A stretch of DNA of 62,295 nt from Elusimicrobiota bacterium (GCA_012517285.1 JAAYVG010000019.1:1-62295), one strand, 5' to 3'. Numbered from the stretch's first letter, positions 19,097 to 28,978 are shown. Notes: generated from the letters alone by a model not told the origin. Program-made: numbers and translations.

Positions 19097-20270
19097 TTAT
19101 AATTCAAATGGATAAACTGTTTTAAGGGGAGTGTTTACATAGTTTTTTGATACAATCTTATATTCTCCTATATTTAACTCATCTGATAGCCTTTTTAATT
19201 TGTTCATATATGATTTATCACCAGTCCATTTTACTTCATATGATACACTTTTATTCAAAATAAAATCTATTCCCATTCCATTTTTCTTCTGATAATAATT
19301 TACTTCTCCTCTTAACCTTAAATTCTGAAATATATTGTTTTCAAACAACAATCCACTATCAATTTTAGAAAAATGATTTAAAACTCCAGAATCACATAGA
19401 TAAACCTTTGGTGCTTTTTTTTATTTCTGTAACCCTATTCGTAGAGTAAGGTCTTATAATTTTTATAAAATAGGTTCCATCTAAAAATGATATATACTCA
19501 TTTACAGATTGTCTTGAAACTCCAAGCGTTTTAGAAATTTTATTAATATCTATTTTTGATCCAACAGACTTCATTAAAAGAAACATGAGATCTCTTACAA
19601 TATTATTTTTTTTGAAATCACCCAATTGAACAACCTCAAGTTGAAAATAAGAATTAAAAATATCCTCTATTGCCCTTTCTTTTTCTTCGATGCTATCCTT
19701 AAGAACAACCTGAGGAAATCCTCCATAAAGCATATACTCATCATAAAGTGGGGATAAAGTATCATATATTGCTCTGCTTACCTCTAAATTCTTGTCTGAT
19801 ATATTAAAATCAGTATTTTTAAACGATAGAAATTCCTTAAAACTCAAAGGAAATATTTCAAAAACATATTTCCTTCCAGCAAGAGATTCATTAAAAAAGT
19901 TTTTAAGATAAAAACTTGATGAACCGGAGAGAAAAAATTTAGTATTATAGTGGTCAATAAAATATTTTATAACTGAAGGAATATTTTTTAAAAACTGTAT
20001 TTTATCAAGAAAGATATATGCCTTTTTTAAAAAATTTAAGCCTAAAAATTCTAAATTCTTTTTTATTTTTTCATAATTTTCCTCTTCAAAATATTTTCTA
20101 TTTACTATATTTTCAAGATCAATAAAAAGCTTATTTCTATCATCAATCAAATCAAAATAATATCGGAGTATTGTAGTTTTTCCAGTCCTTCTCATACCTG
20201 TTATTACAAGTGCTTCAGGGGAGCTTAAAAATTTATCTATATCCTTCATAATTTCTCTGTACTTAATCAT
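19097..20270 (-). pseudogene. DUF4143/AAA_14 ATPase, frameshifted at an A8 tract
   Basis: An ATPase of the AAA_14 plus DUF4143 type split over two frames. Residues 1-285 (20270-19415) hold Walker A GMRRTGKTT, a Walker B-like KAYIFLDKIQ, sensor FLSGSSSF and a helix-turn-helix segment (KTLGVSRQSVNEYISFL). The frame then breaks at a run of eight A on the coding strand (19415-19422). Removing one A continues KAPKVYLCDSG and on through GMGIDFIL and YEVKW, the restriction-endonuclease-like C-terminus (to 19097). So it is a broken gene, an assembly indel, or a gene read by slippage. Its last codon is abutted by the end of the 18768-19093 element. A 30-bp palindrome lies upstream at 20294. Confidence 0.75.
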
Positions 20271-20293
20271 ATATACAGTTCATAAAAAGTAAT

Positions 20294-20323
20294 ACTTTTT
20301 GTCAAGTATACTTGACAAAAAGT
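20294..20323. promoter_or_regulatory. 30-bp perfect palindrome upstream of the DUF4143 gene
   Basis: A perfect inverted repeat with half-site ACTTTTTGTCAAGTA, 24 bp before the start codon at 20270. It contains TTGACA and TTGTCA, which can serve as -35 boxes reading toward the gene. The third DUF4143 gene has a similarly placed palindrome at 60732-60756. An operator is likely; the ATPase's own helix-turn-helix makes autoregulation an attractive guess. Confidence 0.6.
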
Positions 20324-20404
20324 TTAATCATTCCAACTCAATAAATTAGGATGTTTAAATGCGTAGCAAGCTGTAAGGTTGGAAGAATATATCTTCCCAA
20401 ATAA

Positions 20405-21139
20405 CTATTTTCTTTTTATATACATTAAAAACTCACGGTTTCCCTTTGCCCCCTCAACAGGGCAATCAATAGCCCCAACAATATCAAAAAATTGCATATC
20501 ACTTATAAAGGTCTTTATGTCATTCAAAGCTTTCTGCCTCAGCTCCTCGCTCTTGACTATTCCCTTCTTTAAATCCTTTGCTTCTAACTCAAACTGAGGT
20601 TTTACAAGCAGAACACCTGATGATTTTTCAGAGATACAATTTATAATCGGTGGTATTATAAGCTTTAGGGATATAAAGCTCACATCAACTGCAAAAAACT
20701 CAGGTTTTTCATTAAATATTTCAGGCTTTAAAAATCTTGCATTAGTTTCTGGTATAAAAACAAATCTTTTTTCAGATAAAAGTTTTTCATTTAACTGTCC
20801 TTTTCCGACATCCACACCGTAAACCTTCTCTGCCCCCTCCTTTATCATACAATCGGAAAAACCACCTGTCGCAACCCCTATATCAAGGCATATCCTTCCC
20901 TTTAAAGATATCTGGAAATAATCAATCGCAGCCTTAAGCTTAAGCCCTCCACGGGAAACATATGGATTTTTCTTTTCAAGAAGTTTTATCTCATCGCCAT
21001 CCTTAACTCCGTAGCTTGAGTCAAGAACAGGGTTTCCATTTACAAGTATCTCGCCTGCCATTATGGATGCCTTTGCCCGCTCTCTGGTTTCAAATAGACC
21101 TAACTCAACTGTTTTTACATCAAGTCTAATCCTCTTCAT
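20405..21139 (-). CDS. tlyA: TlyA family rRNA 2'-O-methyltransferase
   Basis: A 244-residue TlyA-type protein. Residues 1-60 form an S4 RNA-binding domain (RLDVKTVELGLFETRERAKASIMAGEILVNG). NPYVSRGGLKL links to an FtsJ-like SAM methyltransferase with motif I LDIGVATGGFSDCM and the catalytic-tetrad segment VDVSFISLKLIIP. TlyA proteins methylate 16S and/or 23S rRNA. It overlaps the rarA stop by 14 nt, so it is last in the run alaS, zapB-like, zapA, rarA, tlyA. A weak imperfect hairpin (about 20378-20400) follows the stop. Confidence 0.92.
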   Translation of the reverse strand: MKRIRLDVKTVELGLFETRERAKASIMAGEILVNGNPVLDSSYGVKDGDEIKLLEKKNPYVSRGGLKLKAAIDYFQISLKGRICLDIGVATGGFSDCMIKEGAEKVYGVDVGKGQLNEKLLSEKRFVFIPETNARFLKPEIFNEKPEFFAVDVSFISLKLIIPPIINCISEKSSGVLLVKPQFELEAKDLKKGIVKSEELRQKALNDIKTFISDMQFFDIVGAIDCPVEGAKGNREFLMYIKRK

Positions 21140-22370
21140 CTTCTTTCCTTAGATTTAAAAGCCTTTTTTTTATATCCCTTTCATAACCCTCTTCCGACGG
21201 CTCATAAAATTTTACAGGCTCAGGCATATACTCCTGTTTAACAAAGTGATTCGGATAATCGTGAGGATACTTATATCCCTTTCCATCACCCAAAAAATCA
21301 GAATCTAAATGGGAATCCCTTAAATGAACTGGTACCTCTCTTTTTTTACCATTTTTCACCTCTTCAGTTGCTTTCTCTATTCCTGTGTATGCTGAGTTTG
21401 ACTTCGGCGACAGTGCAACATAAAGCGCAGCGTTTGAAAGAATTATCCTTGCCTCAGGCATACCTATATTTTTTACAGCCTCAAAGGCAGCTTCAGCAAC
21501 AAGGAGTGCACTTGGGTTTGCAAGCCCAACATCCTCTGATGCTGCTATTAAAATTCTTCTTGCAATAAAAAGTGGATCTTCACCAGAGTAGATCATATTG
21601 GCAAGCCAGTAAAGAGTGGCATCAGGATCAGAGCCTCTCATAGATTTTATAAATGCTGATATTGTATCGTAATGTTTATCATCTGATTTATCATACTCTG
21701 CATACCTGTTTGAAAGAAGGTCTTTAACACAGTTTTCGTCTATAACTCCATTTTTTTCTATCAGAAAAAGTGCATCAAGAAAGTTCAAAAGCTTTCTCGC
21801 ATCACCTGAAGCAAAGTTTATAACAGTTTTCCTTGCCTCATCGGTTATCTTTAACCTTTTATCAGACCCCTTCTCAATAGCTCTGTCTATGAGTTTTGAT
21901 AGATCGGCATCCGTATGTTTCTTGAACTCAAATATCAGAAGCCTTGAAAGTAGAGCCTTGTTGACATAAAAAAATGGATTTTCAGTTGTTATGCCTATCA
22001 GTATAATCTCATTCTTTTCAACCGATGGCAAAAGGACATCCTGCTGAGTTTTGTTGAAATGGTGAATCTCATCAAGGATAACAAGAATGCTCTGTTTATC
22101 AAACATAGACCTTGAATAATCCACAATCTTTTTAAAATCACTCACACTTGCAGTAGTTGCATTAAGCCTAAATGACTTTACACCGAGAGTGTTTGCTATT
22201 ATATTTGCAAGAACAGTTTTTCCACTGCCGCTCGGGCCATAAAAAAGACAGGATTTCATTGTTTTACTTTCCAAAGCTTTTTTTAAAAACTTACCATCAC
22301 CAACAAGGTGGCTCTGACCAATAAACTCATCTATTGTTTTTGGAGCTAATTTTATTGAAAGGCTTTCCAT
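21126..22370 (-). CDS. rarA: Replication-associated recombination ATPase RarA/MgsA
   Basis: About 414 residues. AAA+ clamp-loader-like motifs: FIGQSHLVG near the N-terminus, Walker A GPSGSGKTV, Walker B LVILDEIHHF, sensor 1 IGITTENP and arginine-finger segment ALLSRLLIFEF. The RarA-specific C-terminus has SAFIKSMRGSDPDATLYWLANMI, RILIAASEDVGLANP and PVHLRD. RarA acts at stalled replication forks. I start it at the ATG at 22370, 1 nt past the zapA stop; a longer in-frame start inside zapA adds 14 residues that do not look like the family. Confidence 0.93.
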   Translation of the reverse strand: MESLSIKLAPKTIDEFIGQSHLVGDGKFLKKALESKTMKSCLFYGPSGSGKTVLANIIANTLGVKSFRLNATTASVSDFKKIVDYSRSMFDKQSILVILDEIHHFNKTQQDVLLPSVEKNEIILIGITTENPFFYVNKALLSRLLIFEFKKHTDADLSKLIDRAIEKGSDKRLKITDEARKTVINFASGDARKLLNFLDALFLIEKNGVIDENCVKDLLSNRYAEYDKSDDKHYDTISAFIKSMRGSDPDATLYWLANMIYSGEDPLFIARRILIAASEDVGLANPSALLVAEAAFEAVKNIGMPEARIILSNAALYVALSPKSNSAYTGIEKATEEVKNGKKREVPVHLRDSHLDSDFLGDGKGYKYPHDYPNHFVKQEYMPEPVKFYEPSEEGYERDIKKRLLNLRKEDEED

Positions 22371-22371
22371 A

Positions 22372-22662
22372 TTAAAACAGCATATCCTTCTGAACGGCCT
22401 GTTTTGCAACATCTATGATGTGTTCCAGCTCAGAATCTATTGAACTTTCATCAATCAGATTCTGTTTATTCATCAAATAATTTTTTACAGCGTACTTTGC
22501 TATAACACTGGCAAGCTGGGTTATAGTATCAACAACATTTTTTTCATTCAGTTCATTAAAATCTTTTTCTAACTCAGCCTCTATCTTTTTTATTTCCACA
22601 GCTGTAAGCTCAGCATCATTTATTTCAATTTCACGAGTTTTAATCTTTATTTTATAACTCAT
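22372..22662 (-). CDS. zapA: Cell-division protein ZapA
   Basis: 96 residues. The N-terminal strand pattern (YKIKIKTREIEINDAELTAVEIKKIEAELEKDF) and the following long helix (VDTITQLASVIAKYAVKNYL) match small ZapA proteins that bundle FtsZ filaments. The gene lies downstream of and overlaps a ZapB-like coiled-coil gene by 4 nt. This Zap pairing supports the call, since sequence conservation in the family is low. Confidence 0.75.
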   Translation of the reverse strand: MSYKIKIKTREIEINDAELTAVEIKKIEAELEKDFNELNEKNVVDTITQLASVIAKYAVKNYLMNKQNLIDESSIDSELEHIIDVAKQAVQKDMLF

Positions 22663-22907
22663 ATTTTCTCTGTCTCATTATTTATAAGCTCAGAAAGCTT
22701 TGAAAGCTTTTTTATTATTTTATCCTTTTCCTTAAAATTTTGATGAGCTTTTAATAGTTCTCCCTCAAGATATTTAGATTTATCCTTTAATGCTTCAAGA
22801 TCAGACTTGAGTTTTATGTTTTCACTTTGAAGCTTATTCAATTTATCAGAAAGTCTTGTTACAAGTTTTTCAAGGGTATCAAATTTCTTTTTTATTTTAT
22901 CTGTCAT
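22659..22907 (-). CDS. Small coiled-coil protein, ZapB-like
   Basis: 82 residues, almost entirely one coiled coil: residues 8-75 show regular leucine/isoleucine spacing (FDTLEKLVTRLSDKLNKLQ) with charged flanks, no Cys and no membrane segment. Length and position next to zapA fit ZapB, the FtsZ-ring coiled-coil partner. Sequence alone cannot separate it from other short coiled-coil proteins. It lies 15 nt after alaS and is probably translated from the alaS transcript. Confidence 0.6.
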   Translation of the reverse strand: MTDKIKKKFDTLEKLVTRLSDKLNKLQSENIKLKSDLEALKDKSKYLEGELLKAHQNFKEKDKIIKKLSKLSELINNETEKI

Positions 22908-22922
22908 ACACCATATACAATA

Positions 22923-25628
22923 TCAGAGTGTTGCAATAATTTTTGAAAGCACTTTTTTAAGCCTATCCTCTGTCTCTATATTACCACCACCCTGCATAAA
23001 ATCATCCCTTCCACCAGCCTTTAAATCAATTTCTTTCTTTATTCTATCATAAATTTCTTTCACAGATATATGATTGTCATCAGTTTTGGATATCACAAAA
23101 TTTATTTTTTTTAAATCGCCATCAAAGGAATAAACAAATATGAATGAATTTTTGTATTCCTTTCTTTTTTTATCCGATATGCTTCTTATAATCTTTAAAT
23201 CACCCTGAGGAATTTTAACCATCGCAAGTAATGGTTTTCCATCCGACTTAAACACCTCATCAGAAACTGCTGATGAAGAACTCATATTAATCATTTTGAC
23301 CTTTAATTCTTTTATTTCATTCTTCATCCTGTTGATTTTCTCAATTATTTCATCATCACCAGCCTCAAGTTCTTTTGAGATTTTATTTATTAACATGTCT
23401 CTTTTTTCAAAGTATTCTATAAGGGAATATCCACTAACGCCCTCTATCCTTCTCACTCCTCTTGAAACAGATGAATCCTTTAAAATCTTTATTTTAAAAA
23501 CATCCTTTAGATCACTCACATGGGTACCACCACAGAGTTCAAGACTGTATCTATCCTTTGGATTTTTAAACCCATCATTGTTTATCAGAACAAACCTTGC
23601 AGGATCAGAATACTTTTCACCGGGGAGAACTGTTGCACCAAGCACCTTTGCATCAGCAAGCGGTCTTTCCTCCTTATAAACCTTATAACCCTTAATTATT
23701 GCATCATTTGCAATCCTTTCAACCTCAATGATTTCATCTGATGTAGGGGTTTTACTTATAGTATAATCAAACCTGAATTTTCCGTCGTTTACAAGAGAAC
23801 CTGCCTGAACAGTATTTGGTCCAAAAATTTGTTTGAGTGCAGCATTTACAATATGAACTGATGTATGGTTAGACTCAATCTTTCTTCTTCTGTAACTGTT
23901 TACAGATAAATAGTAAGTTTTTTTAACAGAGACAGGAGATTTTAAAATCGCTCTGTGATAGAAAACATCACCCAGTGGTTTTTGAACATCTGTTATCTCT
24001 GCAACAATATTACCATTTTCTAAAATAACTCCAGTATCTCCAACCTGGCCACCGCTTTCAGCATAAAAAGGCGTTTTTTCAAAAACAAGCCACACCTCAC
24101 CATCCCCCGCCATATCTAATTCTTTACCGTCAAGTGAAATTATTGATAAAAGTTTTGATGAATCATTTATTTTCTCATACCCTGTAAAGTTTGTTTTTGG
24201 AAACCTGCCGTTTATTCTGTGAAATATTGAAACATCCTTTTCAAGACCCTTCCAATTTCTTGAAACCTCCTGAGCATTCTTTCTTGCTTTTATAAACTCC
24301 TCATCATCTGTCCTTATATTATTTTTGAGAGCTATTTCTTTTATAAGCTCGTATGGAAATCCATATGTTTCATATATCTTAAATGCCTCAGCACCACTTA
24401 TGACACCACACTTATTAACAGATATAAGCTCATCAATATATTTCTCACCATTTTCCAAAGTTGAAAGAAAGCCTTCCTCTTCATATCTTATAACTTCTTT
24501 TATCTGTGATTTGTTTTCCGTTATCTGAGGATAGACATCACCAAATATGCTCTCAACAGAATCAACCAGTTTAAAGAGTGATGGTTCTTTTACACCAAGA
24601 AGCATTGAGTATCTCATAGCCCTTCTTATAAGCCTTCTGAGTATGTATCCTCTTCCTTCATTTGATGGCAGTATTCCCTCAGATATCAAAAATGATGAAG
24701 CACGAAGATGGTCGGATATAATCCTGAGATTCGGGACTATCTTAAAAGCATCTGAATTAATAATATTCTTATTAAAATCATCAGGATTGTTCACGTATTT
24801 TTCAACAGATTCAAAATATATCTTTGTTCTGTCATCAAATATTTCAAAATTTTTATTTATAAATTCTTTTATTATGGGATAGAAAAGCGACGTTTCAAAA
24901 GGTGAAAATTTATTTTCAACAATAAAACAAAGTCTCTCAAGCCCCATACCAGTGTCTATGTTTTTTTTAGGAAGTGGTTTAAAACTTCCATCACTCTGCC
25001 TGTCAAACTGTGTAAATACATGATTCCATATCTCTATGTATCTGTCACAACCACAGGATGGACCCAAACATCCATCGTGTGAAAACTCTTCACCCCTATC
25101 ATAGTATATTTCAGAGCAAGGACCGCTAGGACCAGTATCTCCCATAGACCAAAAGTTATCCTCACCCATCTCAAATATATGAGAATGAAGCTCAGAGGGA
25201 AGAATTTTTTTCCAAATATTAAAGGCCTCCTCATCCCTCGGGGCAACACCACCCTTATAAATAGAAAAATAAAGTCTATTTGGATCTATCGAAAGCCTTT
25301 TAGTCAAAAATTCATAACCCCAAGTTAACGATTCTTCCTTAAAATAATCACCGAATGAAAAATTTCCTAACATCTCAAAGAATGTCAGATGCCTTATTGT
25401 TTTCCCAACATTGTCTATATCGGTTGTTCTGAAACACTTCTGACAGCTTGTGGCTCTTTTCATATCACTTTTAAGACCTAAATAATATGGCTTGAACTGA
25501 ACCATACCCGCGCTTGTAAATAAAAGGCTTGGATCGCCGTAAGGGATAAGGGGACTTGATGGTATGACAGGATGAGAGTGTTCATTAAAAAAATTTAAAA
25601 ATTCTTTTCTTAGTTCTTTTGAGTTCAT
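22923..25628 (-). CDS. alaS: Alanyl-tRNA synthetase
   Basis: 901 residues, full length. Residues 1-240 are the class II catalytic core (SSPLIPYGDPSLLFTSAGM, ATSCQKCFRTTDIDNVGKT, HLTFFEMLGNFSFGDYFKEE). The editing domain (about 560-720) has HTSVHIVNAAL and the zinc motif ELCGGTHV, the C-terminal part of HxxxH...CxxxH. The C-Ala/DHHA1 domain closes the protein with a GGRDDFMQGGG segment. The DIDNVGKT wording in the first motif occurs in several deep-branching phyla. It heads the run that continues through zapB-like, zapA, rarA and tlyA, and starts 15 bp after hypF. Confidence 0.96.
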   Translation of the reverse strand: MNSKELRKEFLNFFNEHSHPVIPSSPLIPYGDPSLLFTSAGMVQFKPYYLGLKSDMKRATSCQKCFRTTDIDNVGKTIRHLTFFEMLGNFSFGDYFKEESLTWGYEFLTKRLSIDPNRLYFSIYKGGVAPRDEEAFNIWKKILPSELHSHIFEMGEDNFWSMGDTGPSGPCSEIYYDRGEEFSHDGCLGPSCGCDRYIEIWNHVFTQFDRQSDGSFKPLPKKNIDTGMGLERLCFIVENKFSPFETSLFYPIIKEFINKNFEIFDDRTKIYFESVEKYVNNPDDFNKNIINSDAFKIVPNLRIISDHLRASSFLISEGILPSNEGRGYILRRLIRRAMRYSMLLGVKEPSLFKLVDSVESIFGDVYPQITENKSQIKEVIRYEEEGFLSTLENGEKYIDELISVNKCGVISGAEAFKIYETYGFPYELIKEIALKNNIRTDDEEFIKARKNAQEVSRNWKGLEKDVSIFHRINGRFPKTNFTGYEKINDSSKLLSIISLDGKELDMAGDGEVWLVFEKTPFYAESGGQVGDTGVILENGNIVAEITDVQKPLGDVFYHRAILKSPVSVKKTYYLSVNSYRRRKIESNHTSVHIVNAALKQIFGPNTVQAGSLVNDGKFRFDYTISKTPTSDEIIEVERIANDAIIKGYKVYKEERPLADAKVLGATVLPGEKYSDPARFVLINNDGFKNPKDRYSLELCGGTHVSDLKDVFKIKILKDSSVSRGVRRIEGVSGYSLIEYFEKRDMLINKISKELEAGDDEIIEKINRMKNEIKELKVKMINMSSSSAVSDEVFKSDGKPLLAMVKIPQGDLKIIRSISDKKRKEYKNSFIFVYSFDGDLKKINFVISKTDDNHISVKEIYDRIKKEIDLKAGGRDDFMQGGGNIETEDRLKKVLSKIIATL

Positions 25629-25643
25629 AATACCTCTATAATA

Positions 25644-27935
25644 TTATTCTATTAAATTTCCATGGTTTAACTTACTTATGTTTTTAAGGTAGTAGTATAT
25701 CTGACCCAAAGATATGCCACCGTCGTTTGAAGGAACAGCTGAGTTAAGGTATATATTTAGACCACTTTTTCTAAACTCTTCTTGTATAAGGTTTATCAAA
25801 AATTTATTCTGAAAAACTCCGCCAGATATCGCCACTCTTTTTATTTTATTTTCCTCAGATAATTTTATACAGATTTTTTTTATAAGCTTTACAATCCCTC
25901 TGTGAAACCTTGCTGAGATTTCATCAGCTCTTCCATTTTTATAATCATATATCATCTCATCAACAGCTCTATCAATAAGAATTGAGTAAAACCCACCATT
26001 TTCATTTATGTCGAAATCATAAAATCCTTTAACCTTCTTGTATGCTAATGCTTCTATCTTCATCGGTCCCTCTGCTTCAAAATTGGATATAACCGAACCT
26101 GTTACAAGAACTGATACAGCATCAAATATTCTTCCCACACTTGATGAAAGTGGCGAGTTTATGTTTTTATCCATCATATTAAAAACTATATCCACATTTT
26201 TAGGATCAACTCTATCCTTTAAAAAACTTTTTACAAAACCCCTGTTGGATGAAAAAATTGAAAGAAAGCTTCGCCATATCTCACTGCTGCACAGGTCACC
26301 ACCAGGGAGTTTGAAATAATTGAAACCAGCAGCTCTTTTAACATCTCTGTTTTTTATGACAAAAAACTCTCCACCCCATATGTTGCCATCAAGTCCGTAT
26401 CCAACACCATCAAAGGCAACACCTATTATGTCATCATCAATATTGTTTTCCGCCATAACACTGTATATGTGTGATATGTGATGCTGAACATAAAAAATTT
26501 TCTTAAAATTAAAGCCTTCTGTAATCTGCTTTGAATAATAACCAGGATGCATATCAGCAACTGCAACAAAAGGTAAAAAATTAAAAAGTTTTTTAAAATT
26601 TTTATAACTTTTTATATAAAAATTTCTGTTCTCCACCATCTCAAGATCACCTATATGCTGCGATATTATAACCTCACCATGCCTGTAAAATGCAAAACAG
26701 TTCTTCATATCAGCACCGGCAGCAAATATATGATCTTTAAAATCACTGTTAACATTTATTGAATTAGGGACATATCCCCTTGCTCTCCTTGTAATTCTTA
26801 TATTGTTAAACCTGTCAACCATCAAGACACTGTCATCTATTCTGTTGTGTATATCCCTGTTGTGATATAGCACAGGATAATTACTAAAAAGTTTTTTGGC
26901 AGCAGAATTATCCTTTACAAGTGGCTCATCCTTGAAATTGGCTGATGTCATAACAAGCGGATTTTTAAACCCTCTATCCTCTAATTTTTTAAATATTATT
27001 CTATGAAGCGGGGTGTATGCAATCATAACACCAACGCTATCAAGTGATGTGGCTACAAGCTCAAATATTTTTCTGTTCTTTTTTTTAAGCATAACTATCG
27101 GTGCTTTTGGAGATGATATTAGATTCATCTCACTATCACTTATAAAGACATAATTTTTTATACTGTCTATGTTTGAAACCATTATTGCAAACGGCTTAAA
27201 ATCTCTGCTCTTTATTTTTCTAAGCTCTTTAACGGCATTTTCATCAAATGGATTTGCTGCTATATGAAAACCACCTATTCCTTTTATAAGAACAACCCTA
27301 TTTGAGATTATCTCATCAACTATAAAATTTATTGCCTCATCATCATAAATCAATTTTTTATTTTTAAATGACCAAACACGAGGACCACAGCGAGGGCAGG
27401 CATTTGGCTGGGCATGGAATCGTCTGTTCAGAGGATCGCTGTATTCTTCTGCACATTCATCACACATATCAAAAGAAGACATTGTAGTCCATTTCCTATC
27501 ATACGGTATTTTTTTTATTATGCTAAACCTCGGCCCGCAGTTTGTGCAGTTTGTAAACGGATAGAGATACCTCCTGTTTGAGCTATCAAAGATATCATTA
27601 ATGCAATCGCTGCATATCGCTAAATCAGCAGGTATGGATGTGGTTACAAGATCATTAGAAATGCTTTTGATTATTTTAAAATCATCAAAGTTCTTTTCTT
27701 CTGTATCAGAGATTTTTATGGATGATATTTCAGACTGTGGTGGCTTTTTTAATTTTATATCATTTAGAAACTCATTAAAAATATCATCAGATGCATTAGT
27801 TTCTATTATAACACCCTCTGATGTGTTTGAAACAAACCCATTTAAAGAATATTTTTTCGCAAGATTGTATATAAAAGGTCTAAATCCAACCCCCTGAACT
27901 ATACCATTTATAACAATTTTTCTTGTTCTTGACAT
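25644..27935 (-). CDS. hypF: [NiFe]-hydrogenase maturation carbamoyltransferase HypF
   Basis: 763 residues with the full HypF order. The acylphosphatase domain (1-90) has GIVQGVGFRPFIYNLA. Two zinc fingers (about 105-185) have CSDCINDI...CTNCGPRF and CDECAEEY...CPRCGPRVW. A YrdC domain (about 195-380) includes GIGGFHIAANP. A Kae1-like domain follows with VQHHISH, FDGVGYG, EAEGPMKIEA and AISGGVFQNKFL. HypF makes the thiocarbamate that becomes the cyanide ligands of the NiFe site. None of hypABCDE is in this window. Its presence implies a nickel enzyme and therefore a nickel requirement, relevant to the nikR island at 45.9-51.2 kb. Confidence 0.96.
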   Translation of the reverse strand: MSRTRKIVINGIVQGVGFRPFIYNLAKKYSLNGFVSNTSEGVIIETNASDDIFNEFLNDIKLKKPPQSEISSIKISDTEEKNFDDFKIIKSISNDLVTTSIPADLAICSDCINDIFDSSNRRYLYPFTNCTNCGPRFSIIKKIPYDRKWTTMSSFDMCDECAEEYSDPLNRRFHAQPNACPRCGPRVWSFKNKKLIYDDEAINFIVDEIISNRVVLIKGIGGFHIAANPFDENAVKELRKIKSRDFKPFAIMVSNIDSIKNYVFISDSEMNLISSPKAPIVMLKKKNRKIFELVATSLDSVGVMIAYTPLHRIIFKKLEDRGFKNPLVMTSANFKDEPLVKDNSAAKKLFSNYPVLYHNRDIHNRIDDSVLMVDRFNNIRITRRARGYVPNSINVNSDFKDHIFAAGADMKNCFAFYRHGEVIISQHIGDLEMVENRNFYIKSYKNFKKLFNFLPFVAVADMHPGYYSKQITEGFNFKKIFYVQHHISHIYSVMAENNIDDDIIGVAFDGVGYGLDGNIWGGEFFVIKNRDVKRAAGFNYFKLPGGDLCSSEIWRSFLSIFSSNRGFVKSFLKDRVDPKNVDIVFNMMDKNINSPLSSSVGRIFDAVSVLVTGSVISNFEAEGPMKIEALAYKKVKGFYDFDINENGGFYSILIDRAVDEMIYDYKNGRADEISARFHRGIVKLIKKICIKLSEENKIKRVAISGGVFQNKFLINLIQEEFRKSGLNIYLNSAVPSNDGGISLGQIYYYLKNISKLNHGNLIE

Positions 27936-28015
27936 ATTTTTTTATTAGTGTGACTGAAAATAAACGCTTTAAAATTATATAAATTTTAAATTTAAGGTTA
28001 TGCAAGAATATATGA

Positions 28016-28939
28016 TTATTCTACCTTACAATTATCTTCGCAATCATTAATACATATATCTTCACAAGGCTCCATATGAACGATTACATCAGCATCATAT
28101 TTAGCCTTTATCATATTGGTTATATCATCTGTTATAGTATGAGCATCCTTTAACAGTATTTCGTTATTAAAGACTAAGTCAAACTCTATAAATATTTTAT
28201 TGCCAGCTTTCCTTGTCTTCAAATTTTTAAAACTCTTTATATATTTATTGCTTGATATAATCTCAGATATATCATCCAGAGATTTCTTAGTAATTGAGGA
28301 ATCCATCAAATCCCCGAGTGCTTCCATAGTAAGATTATAGGCAGCCTTTATTATCATCAAAGCAACAATTATAGCTGTTACTGGATCAATCCAGTGAAAA
28401 TGATGTCCCTTAAAAATAGTCTCTAAAATCCATATCAAAAACAGGCCAAGCATTACACCTAACGATGTATATATATCCGTTGTAAGATGCATTGCATCAG
28501 CCTTTAATGCTATTGAATCAGTTTCTTTTGCAGTTTTTGCAAGCATACGGGAAACATAAAAATTTAAAACACAGGCAAAAAACATAATCAGTATCCCGAA
28601 ACCTATTGTTTCAATAGGAACAGGATGTATAAGTTTTTTAATTGACTCATATATAATAAAAATTGCAGCTAAAAAGATAAGTAATGCTTCAACAAATCCT
28701 GATATATTTTCTATCTTTCCATGGCCAAATCTGTGTTCATCATCAGCAGGTATGGATGAGTTTTTAACAGCAAAGAGAGCTATTCCAGCAGCCAACAGGT
28801 CAACAGATGAGTGTATTGCCTCAGATATAACACTTATAGAACCTATCATAAGACCTATGATAAGCTTTGAAACAACAAGAAATGTATTTGATGCAACAGA
28901 AAGCCTTGCAACCTTCTTTTTTTTATCAGTATTATTCAT
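28016..28939 (-). CDS. Cation diffusion facilitator (CDF) metal transporter
   Basis: About 307 residues, CDF family. There are six TM segments between about residues 10 and 215. Metal-site residues are visible in SISVISEAIHSSVDLLAAG (HSxxD) and LKADAMHLTTDIYTS (HxxxD). The signature HRFGHGKIENISGFVEA lies between them. A C-terminal cytoplasmic ferredoxin-like domain follows (about 220-290). The C-terminus ends in a small Cys cluster (CEDICINDCEDNC), which may sense or bind metal. The family exports Zn, Fe, Mn or Co/Ni by proton antiport; substrate cannot be read here. I start at the ATG at 28939 because the earlier in-frame ATG at 28978 lies within a terminator hairpin. Confidence 0.88.
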   Translation of the reverse strand: MNNTDKKKKVARLSVASNTFLVVSKLIIGLMIGSISVISEAIHSSVDLLAAGIALFAVKNSSIPADDEHRFGHGKIENISGFVEALLIFLAAIFIIYESIKKLIHPVPIETIGFGILIMFFACVLNFYVSRMLAKTAKETDSIALKADAMHLTTDIYTSLGVMLGLFLIWILETIFKGHHFHWIDPVTAIIVALMIIKAAYNLTMEALGDLMDSSITKKSLDDISEIISSNKYIKSFKNLKTRKAGNKIFIEFDLVFNNEILLKDAHTITDDITNMIKAKYDADVIVHMEPCEDICINDCEDNCKVE

Positions 28940-28949
28940 ATAAAATATA

Positions 28950-28978
28950 ATGGAGACAGATTTAAAATCCATCTCCAT
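28950..28978 (-). terminator. Terminator between ferredoxin and the CDF gene
   Basis: ATGGAGA and TCTCCAT arms with an AT-rich middle form a hairpin 31 nt past the ferredoxin stop codon, followed on the minus strand by an AT/T-rich stretch. It separates the ferredoxin transcript from the CDF gene and argues for the shorter CDF start. Confidence 0.6.

Noticed and set aside
20378-20402. Rho-independent terminator after tlyA
   Set aside because: The hairpin is imperfect with an AT-rich stem and no T-run directly after it; kept only as a remark in the tlyA entry.
28940-28978. Extended N-terminus for the CDF transporter
   Set aside because: The first 13 codons fall in a terminator-like hairpin and resemble no CDF N-terminus.
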